From Mycobacterium sp. DL99 (GTDB lineage Bacteria > Actinomycetota > Actinomycetes > Mycobacteriales > Mycobacteriaceae): a stretch of 64,000 nt of DNA. The notes beneath the pieces are model-generated. The model had not been told where the DNA came from. It ran no database searches and saw only the letters and a list, made by a program, of their open reading frames with translations. The position numbers and the translations under genes were made by a program. The stretch covers positions 799,432-863,431 of the forward strand of contig NZ_SJOM01000007.1 of the NCBI RefSeq assembly GCF_004762045.1. Direction: 5' to 3'. Within the stretch, counting starts at the first letter, position 1, and each line of letters opens with the position of its first letter. Positions 53,177 through 64,000 of this stretch are shown here, one piece after another.

Positions 53177-54325
53177 GTGAGAGATGTGCTGAGCACCTTG
53201 TTAGCGGTGTGGCGTGCAGGTGACACCGCAGGTGTCGGGACTGTGGTGCGCACATTTCGGTCGGCACCGCGCCCTGCGGGTGCGGCGATGGTGGTCGCTC
53301 CCGACGGAACCGTCGCCGGGTCGGTGTCGGGCGGCTGCGTCGAGGGAGCGGTGTACGAACTGGCCACCGAGGTGATGGCGAGTGGCACCCCGGTGCTGCA
53401 GCGCTATGGGGTCAGTGACGACGACGCCTTCGAGGTCGGCCTCACGTGCGGCGGCATCCTCGACGTGTTCGTGGAACCGGTGTCGCAGAAGACGTTTCAT
53501 CAGTTGAGTGCCATCGCCGAGGACATCGACGCGCACATACCGGTCGCGGTGGCCATGGTCATCGCCCATCCCGACGCGTCGTGGGTCGGCAGGCGGCTGG
53601 TGGTGCATCGAGACGCCTCGGACGGCTCGCTGGGGTCGCCGCGCGCGGACGCCGCGGTCACCGACGACGCCCGTGGGCTGCTGGCGGCGGGGCGCAGTGA
53701 GGTGCTGACCTATGGTCCCGACGGTCAGCGCCGGGGTGAGGGCATGGAGGTCTTCGTCGCGAGCCACGCCCCGCGGCCCCGGATGCTGGTGTTCGGCGCG
53801 ATCGACTTCGCGGCAGCCGTCGCCCAGCAGGGCGCGTTCCTGGGTTACCGGGTTACGGTGTGCGACGCCCGCCCGGTGTTCGCCACCTCGGCGCGGTTCC
53901 CGACCGCCGACGAGGTGGTGGTGGACTGGCCGCACCGGTACCTGACCGCCCAGGCTGAGGCAGGCTCGATCGATGCCCGCACGGTGATCTGCGTGCTGAC
54001 CCATGACCCCAAGTTCGACGTGCCCCTGCTCGAGGTGGCGCTGCGATTGCCCGCGGCCGCTTACATCGGCGCGATGGGATCGCGGCGAACCCACGAGGAC
54101 CGGTTGGCCCGGCTGCGTGATGCCGGGCTCACCGAGGCCGAGCTGGCCAGGTTGTCCAGCCCGATCGGGCTGGACCTCGGCGGCCGGACCCCTGAGGAGA
54201 CGGCGGTGTCCATCGCTGCCGAGATCATCGCCCAGCGCTGGGGAGGCGGCGGGCGACCGCTGGCCCAGACCGGCGGTCGTATCCACCATGAGCAGGGCGA
54301 ACGCCGGGTGCTGCCGGCCAGTTAA
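53177..54325 (+). CDS. XdhC/CoxI-family maturation protein
   Basis: A 382-residue XdhC-like protein. The N-terminal CoxI domain contains GSVSGGCVEGAV, and the C-terminal Rossmann-like domain contains AYIGAMGSRRTHEDRLARL. Proteins of this kind bind the molybdenum cofactor, help its sulfuration and insert it into molybdenum hydroxylases. GTG 53177 opens the CO dehydrogenase cluster. Its stop codon lies within a 10-bp perfect inverted repeat. Confidence 0.85.
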   Translation: MRDVLSTLLAVWRAGDTAGVGTVVRTFRSAPRPAGAAMVVAPDGTVAGSVSGGCVEGAVYELATEVMASGTPVLQRYGVSDDDAFEVGLTCGGILDVFVEPVSQKTFHQLSAIAEDIDAHIPVAVAMVIAHPDASWVGRRLVVHRDASDGSLGSPRADAAVTDDARGLLAAGRSEVLTYGPDGQRRGEGMEVFVASHAPRPRMLVFGAIDFAAAVAQQGAFLGYRVTVCDARPVFATSARFPTADEVVVDWPHRYLTAQAEAGSIDARTVICVLTHDPKFDVPLLEVALRLPAAAYIGAMGSRRTHEDRLARLRDAGLTEAELARLSSPIGLDLGGRTPEETAVSIAAEIIAQRWGGGGRPLAQTGGRIHHEQGERRVLPAS

Positions 54326-54342
54326 GTAATCGCTTAACTGGC
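54317..54342. repeat. Inverted repeat over the coxI-like stop codon
   Basis: GCCAGTTAAG (54317-54326) and CTTAACTGGC (54333-54342) form a perfect 10-bp palindrome with a 6-nt loop. It may be an attenuator, a processing site or an operator for coxM. Confidence 0.5.
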
Positions 54343-54365
54343 TGTTGACGCCCGCGTCAGCAGGG

Positions 54366-54381
54366 TGTGAGCTGGCTCACA
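54366..54381. promoter_or_regulatory. Perfect CRP-type site at the coxM start
   Basis: TGTGA-N6-TCACA is the full CRP/FNR consensus, also used by mycobacterial CRP (Rv3676 type). The last base is the A of the coxM start codon, so binding would cover the start of the gene. Confidence 0.6.
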
Positions 54382-55271
54382 TGCAAGTTCCCGGCCCCTT
54401 TGAGTACGAACGCGCCACCAGCGTCGACCACGCGGTCGGACTGCTGGACCGGTTGGGCGAGGACGCCAGGATCGTCGCCGGCGGGCACAGCCTGCTGCCG
54501 ATGATGAAACTGCGCATCGCCAACCCCGAGTATCTCGTCGACATCAACGACCTCGCCGCCGAGCTCGGCTATATCGTCGCCGATCCCACCCTGGTCCGCA
54601 TCGGGGCGATGGCTCGGCACCGCCAGGTGCTGGAGTCCGATCGGTTGGCGGCGATGTGCCCGATCTTCCGTGACGCCGAACGGGTGATCGCCGACCCCGT
54701 CGTGCGCAATCGCGGCACCCTCGGCGGCTCGCTCTGCCAGGCCGACCCGGCCGAGGACCTGAGCACCGTATGCAGGGTCCTCTCGGCGGTATGCCTGGCC
54801 CACGGACCGGCCGGAGACCGGGAGATCCCCATCGACGACTTCCTCGTGGGGCCCTACGAGACCGCGCTGGCCCACAACGAGATGCTGATCGAGGTCCGGA
54901 TCCCGGTGCGCCACCGCACCTCCAGCGCATACGCGAAAGTCGAACGCCGCGTGGGGGACTGGGCCGTCACCGCCGCCGGCGTCCAGGTCACGCTGGACAA
55001 TGGTTCGATCGCGGCCGCCCGCGTCGGTCTGACCGCGGTGAACGCCGACTGGGACGCTCTCCGTGCATTATCGGACTCGTTGGTGGGCAGACCCCCCGTC
55101 GAGGAGACCTTCGCCGACGCGGGTGCGGCCGCCGCACAGGCCTGCGCCCCGGTCAGCGACATGCGCGGCAGCGCTGACTACAAGCGTCATCTGGCGTCCG
55201 AACTGACCATCCGCACGCTGCGCGCCTCCGTGGAGCGGGTACGCAACGCCCCTGCGCTGGAAGGGAATTAA
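54381..55271 (+). CDS. coxM: CO dehydrogenase medium (FAD) subunit
   Basis: A 296-residue FAD-binding subunit that passes electrons from the iron-sulfur centres to the quinone pool or other acceptors. The FAD motifs are AGGHSLLPMMKLR (about residues 34-46) and NRGTLGGSLCQADP. ATG 54381 gives the family's usual N-terminus. It is first of the coxM-coxS-coxL structural block. Confidence 0.93.
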   Translation: MQVPGPFEYERATSVDHAVGLLDRLGEDARIVAGGHSLLPMMKLRIANPEYLVDINDLAAELGYIVADPTLVRIGAMARHRQVLESDRLAAMCPIFRDAERVIADPVVRNRGTLGGSLCQADPAEDLSTVCRVLSAVCLAHGPAGDREIPIDDFLVGPYETALAHNEMLIEVRIPVRHRTSSAYAKVERRVGDWAVTAAGVQVTLDNGSIAAARVGLTAVNADWDALRALSDSLVGRPPVEETFADAGAAAAQACAPVSDMRGSADYKRHLASELTIRTLRASVERVRNAPALEGN

Positions 55272-55273
55272 CC

Positions 55274-55746
55274 ATGCAGGTCAACATGACGGTCAACGGC
55301 GAAGCGGTCAGCGCCGAGATCGAACCGCGGATGCTGCTGGTGCACTTCCTGCGCGACCAGTTGGGGCTGACCGGGACCCACTGGGGCTGCGACACGTCCA
55401 ACTGCGGCACGTGTGTCGTCGATGTCGACGGCGAACCGGTGAAATCCTGCACCATGCTGGCGGCGATGGCCTCCGGGCATGCGATCCGCACGGTCGAGGG
55501 CATGGAGGTCGACGGCCATCTCGATCCGGTGCAGGAAGGGTTCATGCAGTGCCATGGACTGCAATGCGGGTTCTGCACCCCGGGCATGATGATCACCGCC
55601 CGCGCGCTGCTCGATCGCAACCCGGACCCGACCGAAGATGAGATCCGCGAGGCCATCTCGGGTCAGATCTGCCGCTGTACCGGCTACACCACGATCGTGC
55701 GATCCGTGTTGTGGGCCGCGCGGCACGCTCGCGAGGAGGCGAAGGC

Positions 55747-55750
<4 letters not shown>
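55274..55750 (+). CDS. coxS: CO dehydrogenase small (2Fe-2S) subunit
   Basis: A 158-residue two-cluster ferredoxin-type subunit. The plant-type cluster is bound by CDTSNCGTC and a following cysteine, and the second by CGFC and CRC (QICRCTGY). It starts 2 nt after coxM and overlaps coxL by 4 bp. Confidence 0.95.
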
Positions 55751-58146
<2,396 letters not shown>

Positions 58147-58157
58147 ATGGAGTGCAG

Positions 58158-58883
58158 ATGACTTTGAGTGAGCGCGTCGCGCAACTTCGCCGGGCACGAA
58201 CGCCATTCGTGCATGCGACGGTGGTGCGCGCGCAGCAGCCCACCTCGGTACATTCCGGGGATGAGGCGATCCTGTTGGCCGACGGCACAATCGAGGGGTT
58301 CGTCGGCGGACATTGCGCTCAGAACTCGGTCCGCAAGGCAGCGCTGGGGGCGCTGCAGGTGGGCGAGAGTGTACTTCTGCGCGTGTTACCCGACGGCGAT
58401 GTGCATTTCCCGGAGGCCCCGGGTGCCTGCGTGGTCGTCAATCCCTGTCTGTCCGGCGGCGCGTTGGAGATCTTCCTGGCGCCCGAGGTGCCCGCGCCGC
58501 TGGTACAGATCTTCGGTGGCACACCGATCGCCGACGCCATGGTCGAGCTGTGCGCGATCCTCGGCTATGAGGTGCGGCGGCTCGACGATCCCGGCTCCGA
58601 CCCCGGGGATGCCACCGCCGTCGTGATCGCCAGTCTCGGTGGTCCCGAAGGCCAGGTGATCCGGGCCGCGCTGGACGCCGGGGTCGGCTACATCGGGCTG
58701 GTCGCCAGCCGGGTGCGCGGGGCGTCCATCCTGGACGGACTGGAATTGACGGAAGCCGAACGTGCCAGCGTGCACACCCCGGTCGGCCTGGCGATCGGCG
58801 CGAAAACCCCGGCCGAGATCGCTGTTTCGATCGTCGCCGAGGTCATCGAAGGCATCAGGGTCGGCGGGCTCCGCGGCGCATGA
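58158..58883 (+). CDS. XdhC-family accessory protein (CoxF-like)
   Basis: A 241-residue XdhC-like protein with a shortened N-terminal domain (VGGHCAQNSVRKAAL) and a C-terminal domain with GYIGLVASRVRGASIL. A second XdhC in a cox cluster is usual and is known as CoxF, one of the factors for cofactor assembly. ATG 58158 follows coxL by 11 bp. It overlaps coxD by 4 bp. Confidence 0.82.
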   Translation: MTLSERVAQLRRARTPFVHATVVRAQQPTSVHSGDEAILLADGTIEGFVGGHCAQNSVRKAALGALQVGESVLLRVLPDGDVHFPEAPGACVVVNPCLSGGALEIFLAPEVPAPLVQIFGGTPIADAMVELCAILGYEVRRLDDPGSDPGDATAVVIASLGGPEGQVIRAALDAGVGYIGLVASRVRGASILDGLELTEAERASVHTPVGLAIGAKTPAEIAVSIVAEVIEGIRVGGLRGA

Positions 58884-59770
58884 ACACTGACCCGGTCTTC
58901 TCCTGCGTCGAGGATGTGGTGCGGCGGTTCGACGCCAGCGATTACCTGCTCGGTGAAGGCACCGCGACAGCCATCTATCTCGCCGTGACGATGGGACGCC
59001 CGCTGTTGCTGGAGGGCGAGCCGGGCGTCGGCAAGACCACCGCGGCCAAAACGCTGGCGGCCGTGTTGGATACCCCACTGGTCAGGCTGCAGTGTTACGA
59101 AGGGCTGACCACGAGCGAGGCCCTCTACGACTGGAACTACCAGCGCCAGCTGCTGTCCATCCGGTTGGCCGAAGCTCGCGGCGGCGAACAGCTCGACGAG
59201 GCACACCTCTACACCGAGGCCTACCTCATGGACCGGCCGATCCTGCAATGCGTGCGGCACCGCGGACCGCGGCCGCCGGTGCTGCTGGTCGACGAGATCG
59301 ACCGGGCCGATGACGAATTCGAGGCGCTGCTGCTGGAGTTCCTCGGCGAGGCGGCGGTCACCGTGCCCGAGTTGGGTACCTTTGTCGCCGAGCGACCGCC
59401 CATCGTGGTGCTGACGTCGAACCGCAGCCGCGATCTGCACGATGCGTTGCGCCGTCGCTGCCTCTACCACTGGATCGAATACCCGCAGCGCGCCCACGCC
59501 GTCGCGATCGTCCGCCGCACGGTGCCCGGTGCCACCGACCCGCTCATCGAGCGGGCTGCCCAATTCGTCGGCGCAGCAAGGGATCTCGACCTCGACAAGC
59601 CGCCAGGTATCGCCGAGATCATCGACTGGGTGGCCGCCCTGGTGACATTGGGAGTCGGTGACCTGGTGGACCCCGCCGCATTGGAGACCCTCGGGGCCCT
59701 GGCCAAGACCCCCGACGACACGGGACTGCTCCGTGACGCACTGCTGGAACTGAGAGGAAGCGCCCTATGA
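58880..59770 (+). CDS. coxD: MoxR-type AAA+ ATPase
   Basis: A 296-residue AAA+ ATPase. Walker A is GEPGVGKT (about residues 46-53) and Walker B VLLVDEID. CoxD proteins act with a VWA partner to build the copper-sulfur part of the [CuSMoO2] centre. The partner, coxE, is two genes downstream. Start and stop overlap neighbours by 4 bp. Confidence 0.92.
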   Translation: MNTDPVFSCVEDVVRRFDASDYLLGEGTATAIYLAVTMGRPLLLEGEPGVGKTTAAKTLAAVLDTPLVRLQCYEGLTTSEALYDWNYQRQLLSIRLAEARGGEQLDEAHLYTEAYLMDRPILQCVRHRGPRPPVLLVDEIDRADDEFEALLLEFLGEAAVTVPELGTFVAERPPIVVLTSNRSRDLHDALRRRCLYHWIEYPQRAHAVAIVRRTVPGATDPLIERAAQFVGAARDLDLDKPPGIAEIIDWVAALVTLGVGDLVDPAALETLGALAKTPDDTGLLRDALLELRGSAL

Positions 59771-60402
59771 AGATCGCCAACGAGTTCACCGTCAGCGTGC
59801 CCGTCGACGAGGCCTGGGACCTGCTCACCGACCTCGAGCAGGTGGTCCCCCTGATGCCGGGCGCACAGCTGACCGGTCACGAGGGCGAGGACACCTTGGG
59901 CAAGGTGAAGATCAAGGTCGGCCCGGTCACCAGTGAGTTCACCGGCAAGGTCCACTTCGTCGAGCAGAACCGCGACGAGCATCGGGCCGTCATCGATGCG
60001 TTGGGCAAGGAAGCGCGGGGTACCGGCAATGCCGCCGCCACCGTGACCGCCCGGTTGCACGACGCGGGGCAGGCCACCCGCGTCACCGTCGACACCGACC
60101 TCAAGGTCGTGGGCAAGCTCGCGCAGTTCGGCAGCGGCATGCTGCAGGACGTTTCGGAGAAACTGCTGGGCCAGTTCGTCGAGTCGCTGGAGGCCAAGCT
60201 CGCCGGCCAGAAAGCTCCGGTGAAGCCCGCCGACACGCCCGTAGCGGCCGCCACTCCCGAACCCCAGCCGATCGATCTGCTGGATCTGGCCGGCGGCAGC
60301 GCACTCAAGCGATATGGCCCGCGAGTCGCCGGTGCCTTTCTGCTTGCGGCCCTGGTGTTCACGATCGGCCGCCTGCGGATGGCCAGGCACGCTCGCCGGT
60401 GA
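59767..60402 (+). CDS. coxG: CoxG-like SRPBCC membrane-anchor protein
   Basis: A 211-residue protein. The first 150 residues are a START/SRPBCC domain (KIANEFTVSVPVDEAWDLLT). A linker follows, then a C-terminal membrane segment (GAFLLAALVFTIGRL) with a basic tail. CoxG proteins recruit CO dehydrogenase to the membrane, and more recent work indicates quinone delivery. Position between coxD and coxE supports the call. Confidence 0.87.
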   Translation: MKIANEFTVSVPVDEAWDLLTDLEQVVPLMPGAQLTGHEGEDTLGKVKIKVGPVTSEFTGKVHFVEQNRDEHRAVIDALGKEARGTGNAAATVTARLHDAGQATRVTVDTDLKVVGKLAQFGSGMLQDVSEKLLGQFVESLEAKLAGQKAPVKPADTPVAAATPEPQPIDLLDLAGGSALKRYGPRVAGAFLLAALVFTIGRLRMARHARR

Positions 60403-61583
60403 CGTCGTCCCTGCTACGCGGGGTCGACCTGGCGGCGTTCGCCGTCGCGCTGGTCGACCGGCTTCGCGTGGGCGGGTTGACGGTGTCCGCCGTCGGTCCC
60501 TCAACCCTGGTCCAGGCGATGCACGAGCTGGTGCCCGCTGCCCGGTCTCGGCTGTACTGGGCGGCGCGGCTCGCACTCGTCACCCGTGTCGAGGATCTGC
60601 CTGCCTTTGACGCCGTGTTCGACGCGGTTTTCGCCGACGCCGTGGTCGGCCTGGATCCGCCGGGTCTCAAGCGGTCGGCGTTGTCGTCGACCGCGCCCGC
60701 TCAGAACCCGAGGCCCGAGGACGGTGAGGCCATCGACGACGACGAATTGCCGTGGACGACCAGGCCGGCGTCCGTCGCCGCGGCGACCGGGGCGCCGGAG
60801 GGCAGTGCATTGCCCGAGCTGATGCCAAGCTGGATGGCCGCGCGGGCTGACGAACCGTTCGATCGGTTCGACACCGACGAACTGAGACGGATCGGAGCCT
60901 GGCTGGAAAGCACGGAAGCCCGCTGGCCGCACCGCCGTACGCTGCGGCGGCGCCGTCACCCGGCCGGCCGGCGCGTCGACCTCAGGGAAACCATCAGGGC
61001 CTCCCGGACCACCGGTTGGGAGCCGTTGCGGGTGGCCAGGACACTGGCCCGGCTCCGCCCCCGGCGGGTGGTGCTGGTGTGCGACGTCAGCGGATCGATG
61101 CAGCCGTATGCCGCGGTGTATCTGCATCTGATGCGCGCGGCGGCGGTCCACCGGCGGACCGGACCTGAGGTGTTCGCGTTCGCGACCACGCTCACCCGGC
61201 TCACCGCCGTGCTGTCGCACCGGTCTGCCGAGGTGTCGTTGGCCCGGGCCAACGAGAAGGTGGCCGACCGCTACGGCGGTACGCGCCTGGCCCGGTCGAT
61301 CGGTGCGTTGTTGAGCGGTCCGCACGGTCATGCGTTGCGCGGTGCCGTGGTGGTGATCGCCTCCGACGGCTGGGATTCGGACCCGCCCGAACTACTGCGG
61401 CGCGAGATGGTCCGGTTGCGCCGGCGGGCACACCTGGTGGTGTGGCTCAACCCGCGGGCGGCGGCACCGGGATATGCGCCCCTGGCCGGGTCGATGGCGG
61501 CAGCCTTGCCGCTGTGCGATCACTTTCTACCGGCACACACGCTCACCGGCTTGCGGGAGGTCTTCGATGTACTCGGTGGTTAG
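60399..61583 (+). CDS. coxE: VWA-domain accessory protein CoxE
   Basis: A 394-residue protein with a C-terminal von Willebrand factor A domain whose MIDAS motif is DVSGSM (in VLVCDVSGSMQPYA), and an arginine-rich linker before it. It is the expected partner of the MoxR ATPase CoxD in maturation of the copper-containing active site. The stop overlaps the convergent dedA-like gene. Confidence 0.88.
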   Translation: MTSSLLRGVDLAAFAVALVDRLRVGGLTVSAVGPSTLVQAMHELVPAARSRLYWAARLALVTRVEDLPAFDAVFDAVFADAVVGLDPPGLKRSALSSTAPAQNPRPEDGEAIDDDELPWTTRPASVAAATGAPEGSALPELMPSWMAARADEPFDRFDTDELRRIGAWLESTEARWPHRRTLRRRRHPAGRRVDLRETIRASRTTGWEPLRVARTLARLRPRRVVLVCDVSGSMQPYAAVYLHLMRAAAVHRRTGPEVFAFATTLTRLTAVLSHRSAEVSLARANEKVADRYGGTRLARSIGALLSGPHGHALRGAVVVIASDGWDSDPPELLRREMVRLRRRAHLVVWLNPRAAAPGYAPLAGSMAAALPLCDHFLPAHTLTGLREVFDVLGG

Positions 61584-62272
61584 ACCTGCTCGGCGGACTT
61601 CTTCGCGGCGCGGCGGCGCTTGAACCACTCGATGAACATCGGTGCCACCGAGGCGACGACGATCAGGATGAAGATCGGCTCCAGCAGCTTCTGGATGATC
61701 TCGAACTGGCCCAGCCAGTAGCCGAGCAGCACGAGGCCGACGCCCCACACGATCGCGCCCAGGACGTTGAACGTCGTGAACACCGAATAACGCATCTTGG
61801 CGGCGCCGGCGACGATGGGTGCCAGGGTCCGCACGATCGGCACGAAACGGGCGATGACGATCGCGAACGGACCGCGCTGCTCGAAGAAGGCGTGGGCCTC
61901 GTCGAGGTACTTCTGCTTCAGAATCCGGGCGTCGGGCTTGAACATCTCGACACCGATGAACCGGCCGATGAAGTAGCCGACCTGGCCGCCGAGGATCGCC
62001 GCCACCGGGATGAACACCAGCAGTTGCCAGAGTTCGAAGTTGGCGTTGACCGCCGTTCCCTGGGCGGCAGTGCCTGCCGCGAGCATGCCCGCGACGAACA
62101 GCAACGAGTCACCCGGCAGGACTGGGAACAACACCCCGGACTCGACGAAGACGACGACCAGGATGCCCACCAGGGCCCAGGTGCCGAAGGATCCGATGAG
62201 GTGCACCGGATCCATGAAATCCGGCATGAGCGCCAGATTGGTCGTAGCCTCAGGGAGGGCGATGTCGATCAC
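61580..62272 (-). CDS. DedA-family membrane protein
   Basis: A 230-residue protein with five or six membrane segments and the DedA/SNARE-associated motifs FVESGVLFPVLPGDSLLF and FVPIVRTLAPIVAG. DedA proteins flip or traffic lipid carriers and affect membrane potential. It starts with GTG at 62272 and diverges from fba. It matches Rv0364 by order. The tail is strongly basic (KRRRAAKK). Confidence 0.88.
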   Translation of the reverse strand: MIDIALPEATTNLALMPDFMDPVHLIGSFGTWALVGILVVVFVESGVLFPVLPGDSLLFVAGMLAAGTAAQGTAVNANFELWQLLVFIPVAAILGGQVGYFIGRFIGVEMFKPDARILKQKYLDEAHAFFEQRGPFAIVIARFVPIVRTLAPIVAGAAKMRYSVFTTFNVLGAIVWGVGLVLLGYWLGQFEIIQKLLEPIFILIVVASVAPMFIEWFKRRRAAKKSAEQV

Positions 62273-62346
62273 GACTCCCTAGGGTACCTGGGTCCCACCA
62301 CCGGTCTTCACCTGCGACAACCCGCGACAAGATAGAAGGACAAGCC

Positions 62347-63384
62347 ATGCCGATCGCCACGCCTGAGGTCTATGCCGAGATGCTGGGCCGGGCCAAGGAG
62401 CACTCCTTCGCATTCCCGGCCATCAACTGCACGTCGTCGGAAACGATCAACGCCGCCATCAAGGGTTTCGCCGACGCGGGCAGCGACGGCATCATCCAGT
62501 TCTCGACCGGTGGGGCGGAGTTCGGCTCCGGGCTCGGCGTCAAGGACATGGTGACGGGCGCCGTCGCGCTGGCGGAGTTCGCCCACGTGATCGCCGACAA
62601 GTACCCGATCACGGTGGCCCTGCACACCGATCACTGTCCGAAGGACAAGCTGGACACGTATGTGCGGCCGTTGCTGGCCATCTCCGCCGAGCGAGTCGCC
62701 GCCGGCCGCAATCCGTTGTTCCAGTCGCACATGTGGGACGGCTCGGCTGTCCCGATCGACGAGAACCTGACCATCGCCCAGGAGCTGCTGAAGCTCGCGG
62801 CGGCGGCCAAGATCATCCTCGAGGTCGAGATCGGCGTGGTCGGCGGTGAAGAGGACGGCGTCGAGGCCGAGATCAACGAGAAGCTCTACACCTCCTCGGA
62901 GGACTTCGAGAAGACCATCGACGCGCTCGGCGCCGGTGAGCAGGGGGCGTACCTGCTGGCCGCGACGTTCGGCAACGTGCACGGCGTGTACAAGCCCGGC
63001 AACGTGGTGCTCAAGCCCGACGTGCTGGCCGAGGGGCAGCGGGTGGCCGCCGCCAAGCTCGGATTGCCCAGTGATGCAAAGCCTTTCGACTTCGTCTTCC
63101 ACGGCGGGTCGGGTTCGTTGAAGTCCGAGATCGAAGATTCCCTCAAATACGGTGTGGTGAAGATGAACGTCGACACCGACACCCAGTACGCCTTCACCCG
63201 TCCGCTGGCCGCGCACATGTTCACCAACTACGACGGGGTGCTCAAGGTCGACGGCGAGGTCGGCAACAAGAAGGTGTACGACCCGCGCAGCTACCTGAAG
63301 AAGGCCGAGGCGTCGATGTCCGAGCGCGTCATCGAGGCCTGCAACGACCTGCACAGCGCCGGGCGTAGCGTCACCGGCGGTTAG
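62347..63384 (+). CDS. fba: Fructose-bisphosphate aldolase, class II
   Basis: A 345-residue zinc-dependent aldolase of glycolysis and gluconeogenesis. Zinc and catalytic motifs include HTDHCP (about residues 96-101), EVEIGVVGGEEDG and FHGGSGS. ATG 62347 has GAAGGA upstream. It is one of the class II enzymes on which mycobacteria rely. Confidence 0.96.
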   Translation: MPIATPEVYAEMLGRAKEHSFAFPAINCTSSETINAAIKGFADAGSDGIIQFSTGGAEFGSGLGVKDMVTGAVALAEFAHVIADKYPITVALHTDHCPKDKLDTYVRPLLAISAERVAAGRNPLFQSHMWDGSAVPIDENLTIAQELLKLAAAAKIILEVEIGVVGGEEDGVEAEINEKLYTSSEDFEKTIDALGAGEQGAYLLAATFGNVHGVYKPGNVVLKPDVLAEGQRVAAAKLGLPSDAKPFDFVFHGGSGSLKSEIEDSLKYGVVKMNVDTDTQYAFTRPLAAHMFTNYDGVLKVDGEVGNKKVYDPRSYLKKAEASMSERVIEACNDLHSAGRSVTGG

Positions 63385-63434
63385 GTGGCCAGGCGGAGCC
63401 AGAGCTTGCGTCCGCGCAGCGTCACCCGATCAGG

Positions 63435-64000
63435 TCAACCGGTGGGCGCCTGGCAGATCTTCCACTGATTGTCGCGGAACTGGAGGTCGAAGCTGCGGGT
63501 GGATCGCGTTTGCGGGGCAAAGGCCATGAAGCTGGTGACGTTGGCTTCGGCGTGGTCGCCGTTGACGACCACCTGGTCGATGCTGGCCACCACGGGGTAC
63601 TGCTTGGCGGCCTCCACCCGGGCGTGGGTTTCATCCCAGGCCTTCTGGTCGTATTTGACGTAGTTGTCGCGGGTGGTGCCGCAGGTGATCGACCGCAGGG
63701 CGGCCAGGTCGCCGCGCTGGATGGCTGAGTCGAAGTTCTGGATCGTCGTGCGGACGTCGTCGTCCTGGGAGGCGGCCGTCGACGATGTGCGGGTCAGCAG
63801 GACGGTGCCGAGTACTGCGATGGCTACCAGGGCCGCGATCACCAATATGACTGCGACCACCCACCCCCAGCTGCGGCGGGCAGCGGGCTGTGGCTCCTGA
63901 TCTGGTTCTTCGCGCGGCGGAATGACTTGTGGGGCAGCACCTTTAGGCGCCTCGGCGGCGACGGTATCGCCCTCGTCGGGCGGCGCGAAGATCTCGGTCT
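63435..64000 (-). CDS. Partial membrane protein, Rv0361-like
   Basis: The stop is at 63435 and the frame stays open to the right edge, so the N-terminus lies outside. Visible are an acidic, Pro-rich cytoplasmic part (PPDEGDTVAAEAPKG), one membrane segment (WVVAVILVIAALVAIAVLGT) and an extracytoplasmic domain of about 110 residues with two cysteines, ending KICQAPTG. It resembles small DUF4878-like domains. A GTG at 63860 would be a poor start inside the helix. Confidence 0.72.
   Translation of the reverse strand, partial: TEIFAPPDEGDTVAAEAPKGAAPQVIPPREEPDQEPQPAARRSWGWVVAVILVIAALVAIAVLGTVLLTRTSSTAASQDDDVRTTIQNFDSAIQRGDLAALRSITCGTTRDNYVKYDQKAWDETHARVEAAKQYPVVASIDQVVVNGDHAEANVTSFMAFAPQTRSTRSFDLQFRDNQWKICQAPTG

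Overview
The window is high-GC actinobacterial DNA, most likely from a fast-growing mycobacterium (Mycolicibacterium type). Lineage markers are HspR with HAIR operators in front of dnaK and clpB, a TtfA-like protein downstream of clpB, a form I CO dehydrogenase cluster with an upstream LysR gene, and a DedA/fba pair. From memory, much of 28-64 kb follows the order of M. tuberculosis Rv0350-Rv0385, with accessory blocks inserted and some genes missing. No tRNA, rRNA, insertion sequence or CRISPR array is visible.

Region 1 (1-12.6 kb): a LacI-type regulator with a palindromic operator, a one-domain molybdate-binding protein, a ureohydrolase, then a tandem glycine riboswitch heading gcvP-gcvT-gcvH-glyA-sdaA-lipA-lpd. 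This operon holds glycine cleavage, serine hydroxymethyltransferase and serine dehydratase, so glycine can be taken to serine and pyruvate. It also carries the lipoyl synthase and the lipoamide dehydrogenase that the cleavage system needs. Three perfect inverted repeats fill the convergent gap after lpd.

Region 2 (12.6-23.5 kb): an accessory catabolic locus. A creatininase, an SDR and an NAD-epimerase run divergently from a PucR-type activator. A GMC oxidoreductase with a small partner subunit, two NCS1 permeases and a second PucR regulator follow. The creatininase keeps every metal ligand of the true enzyme. The substrate of the whole set is unknown.

Region 3 (23.5-32.1 kb): DUF445 and Abi-alpha-like proteins, ctaD (cytochrome aa3 subunit I), then dnaK-grpE-dnaJ-hspR behind a SigH-like promoter and HAIR sites.

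Region 4 (32.1-39.8 kb): aldose epimerase, flavohaemoglobin and an ABC-2-like membrane protein in one minus-strand operon with a divergent TetR; a tandem pair of small membrane-protein paralogues, the second frameshifted; a CYTH protein, a GAP-family membrane protein and a GT1 glycosyltransferase.

Region 5 (39.8-52.1 kb): clpB with HAIR site and a textbook terminator, an alpha/beta hydrolase, a Rieske oxygenase/dehydrogenase pair with divergent TetR, ttfA, an SDR, a lipoprotein, a SpoU methyltransferase, a GH76-like hydrolase and an F420-type oxidoreductase.

Region 6 (52.1-64 kb): LysR, then the CO dehydrogenase cluster (XdhC/CoxI, coxM, coxS, coxL, XdhC/CoxF, coxD, coxG, coxE). A perfect CRP-type palindrome lies on the coxM start. 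DedA, fba and a partial membrane protein close the window. Starts were chosen from ribosome-binding sites, overlaps and family N-termini. Homologue names are from memory, not from searches.
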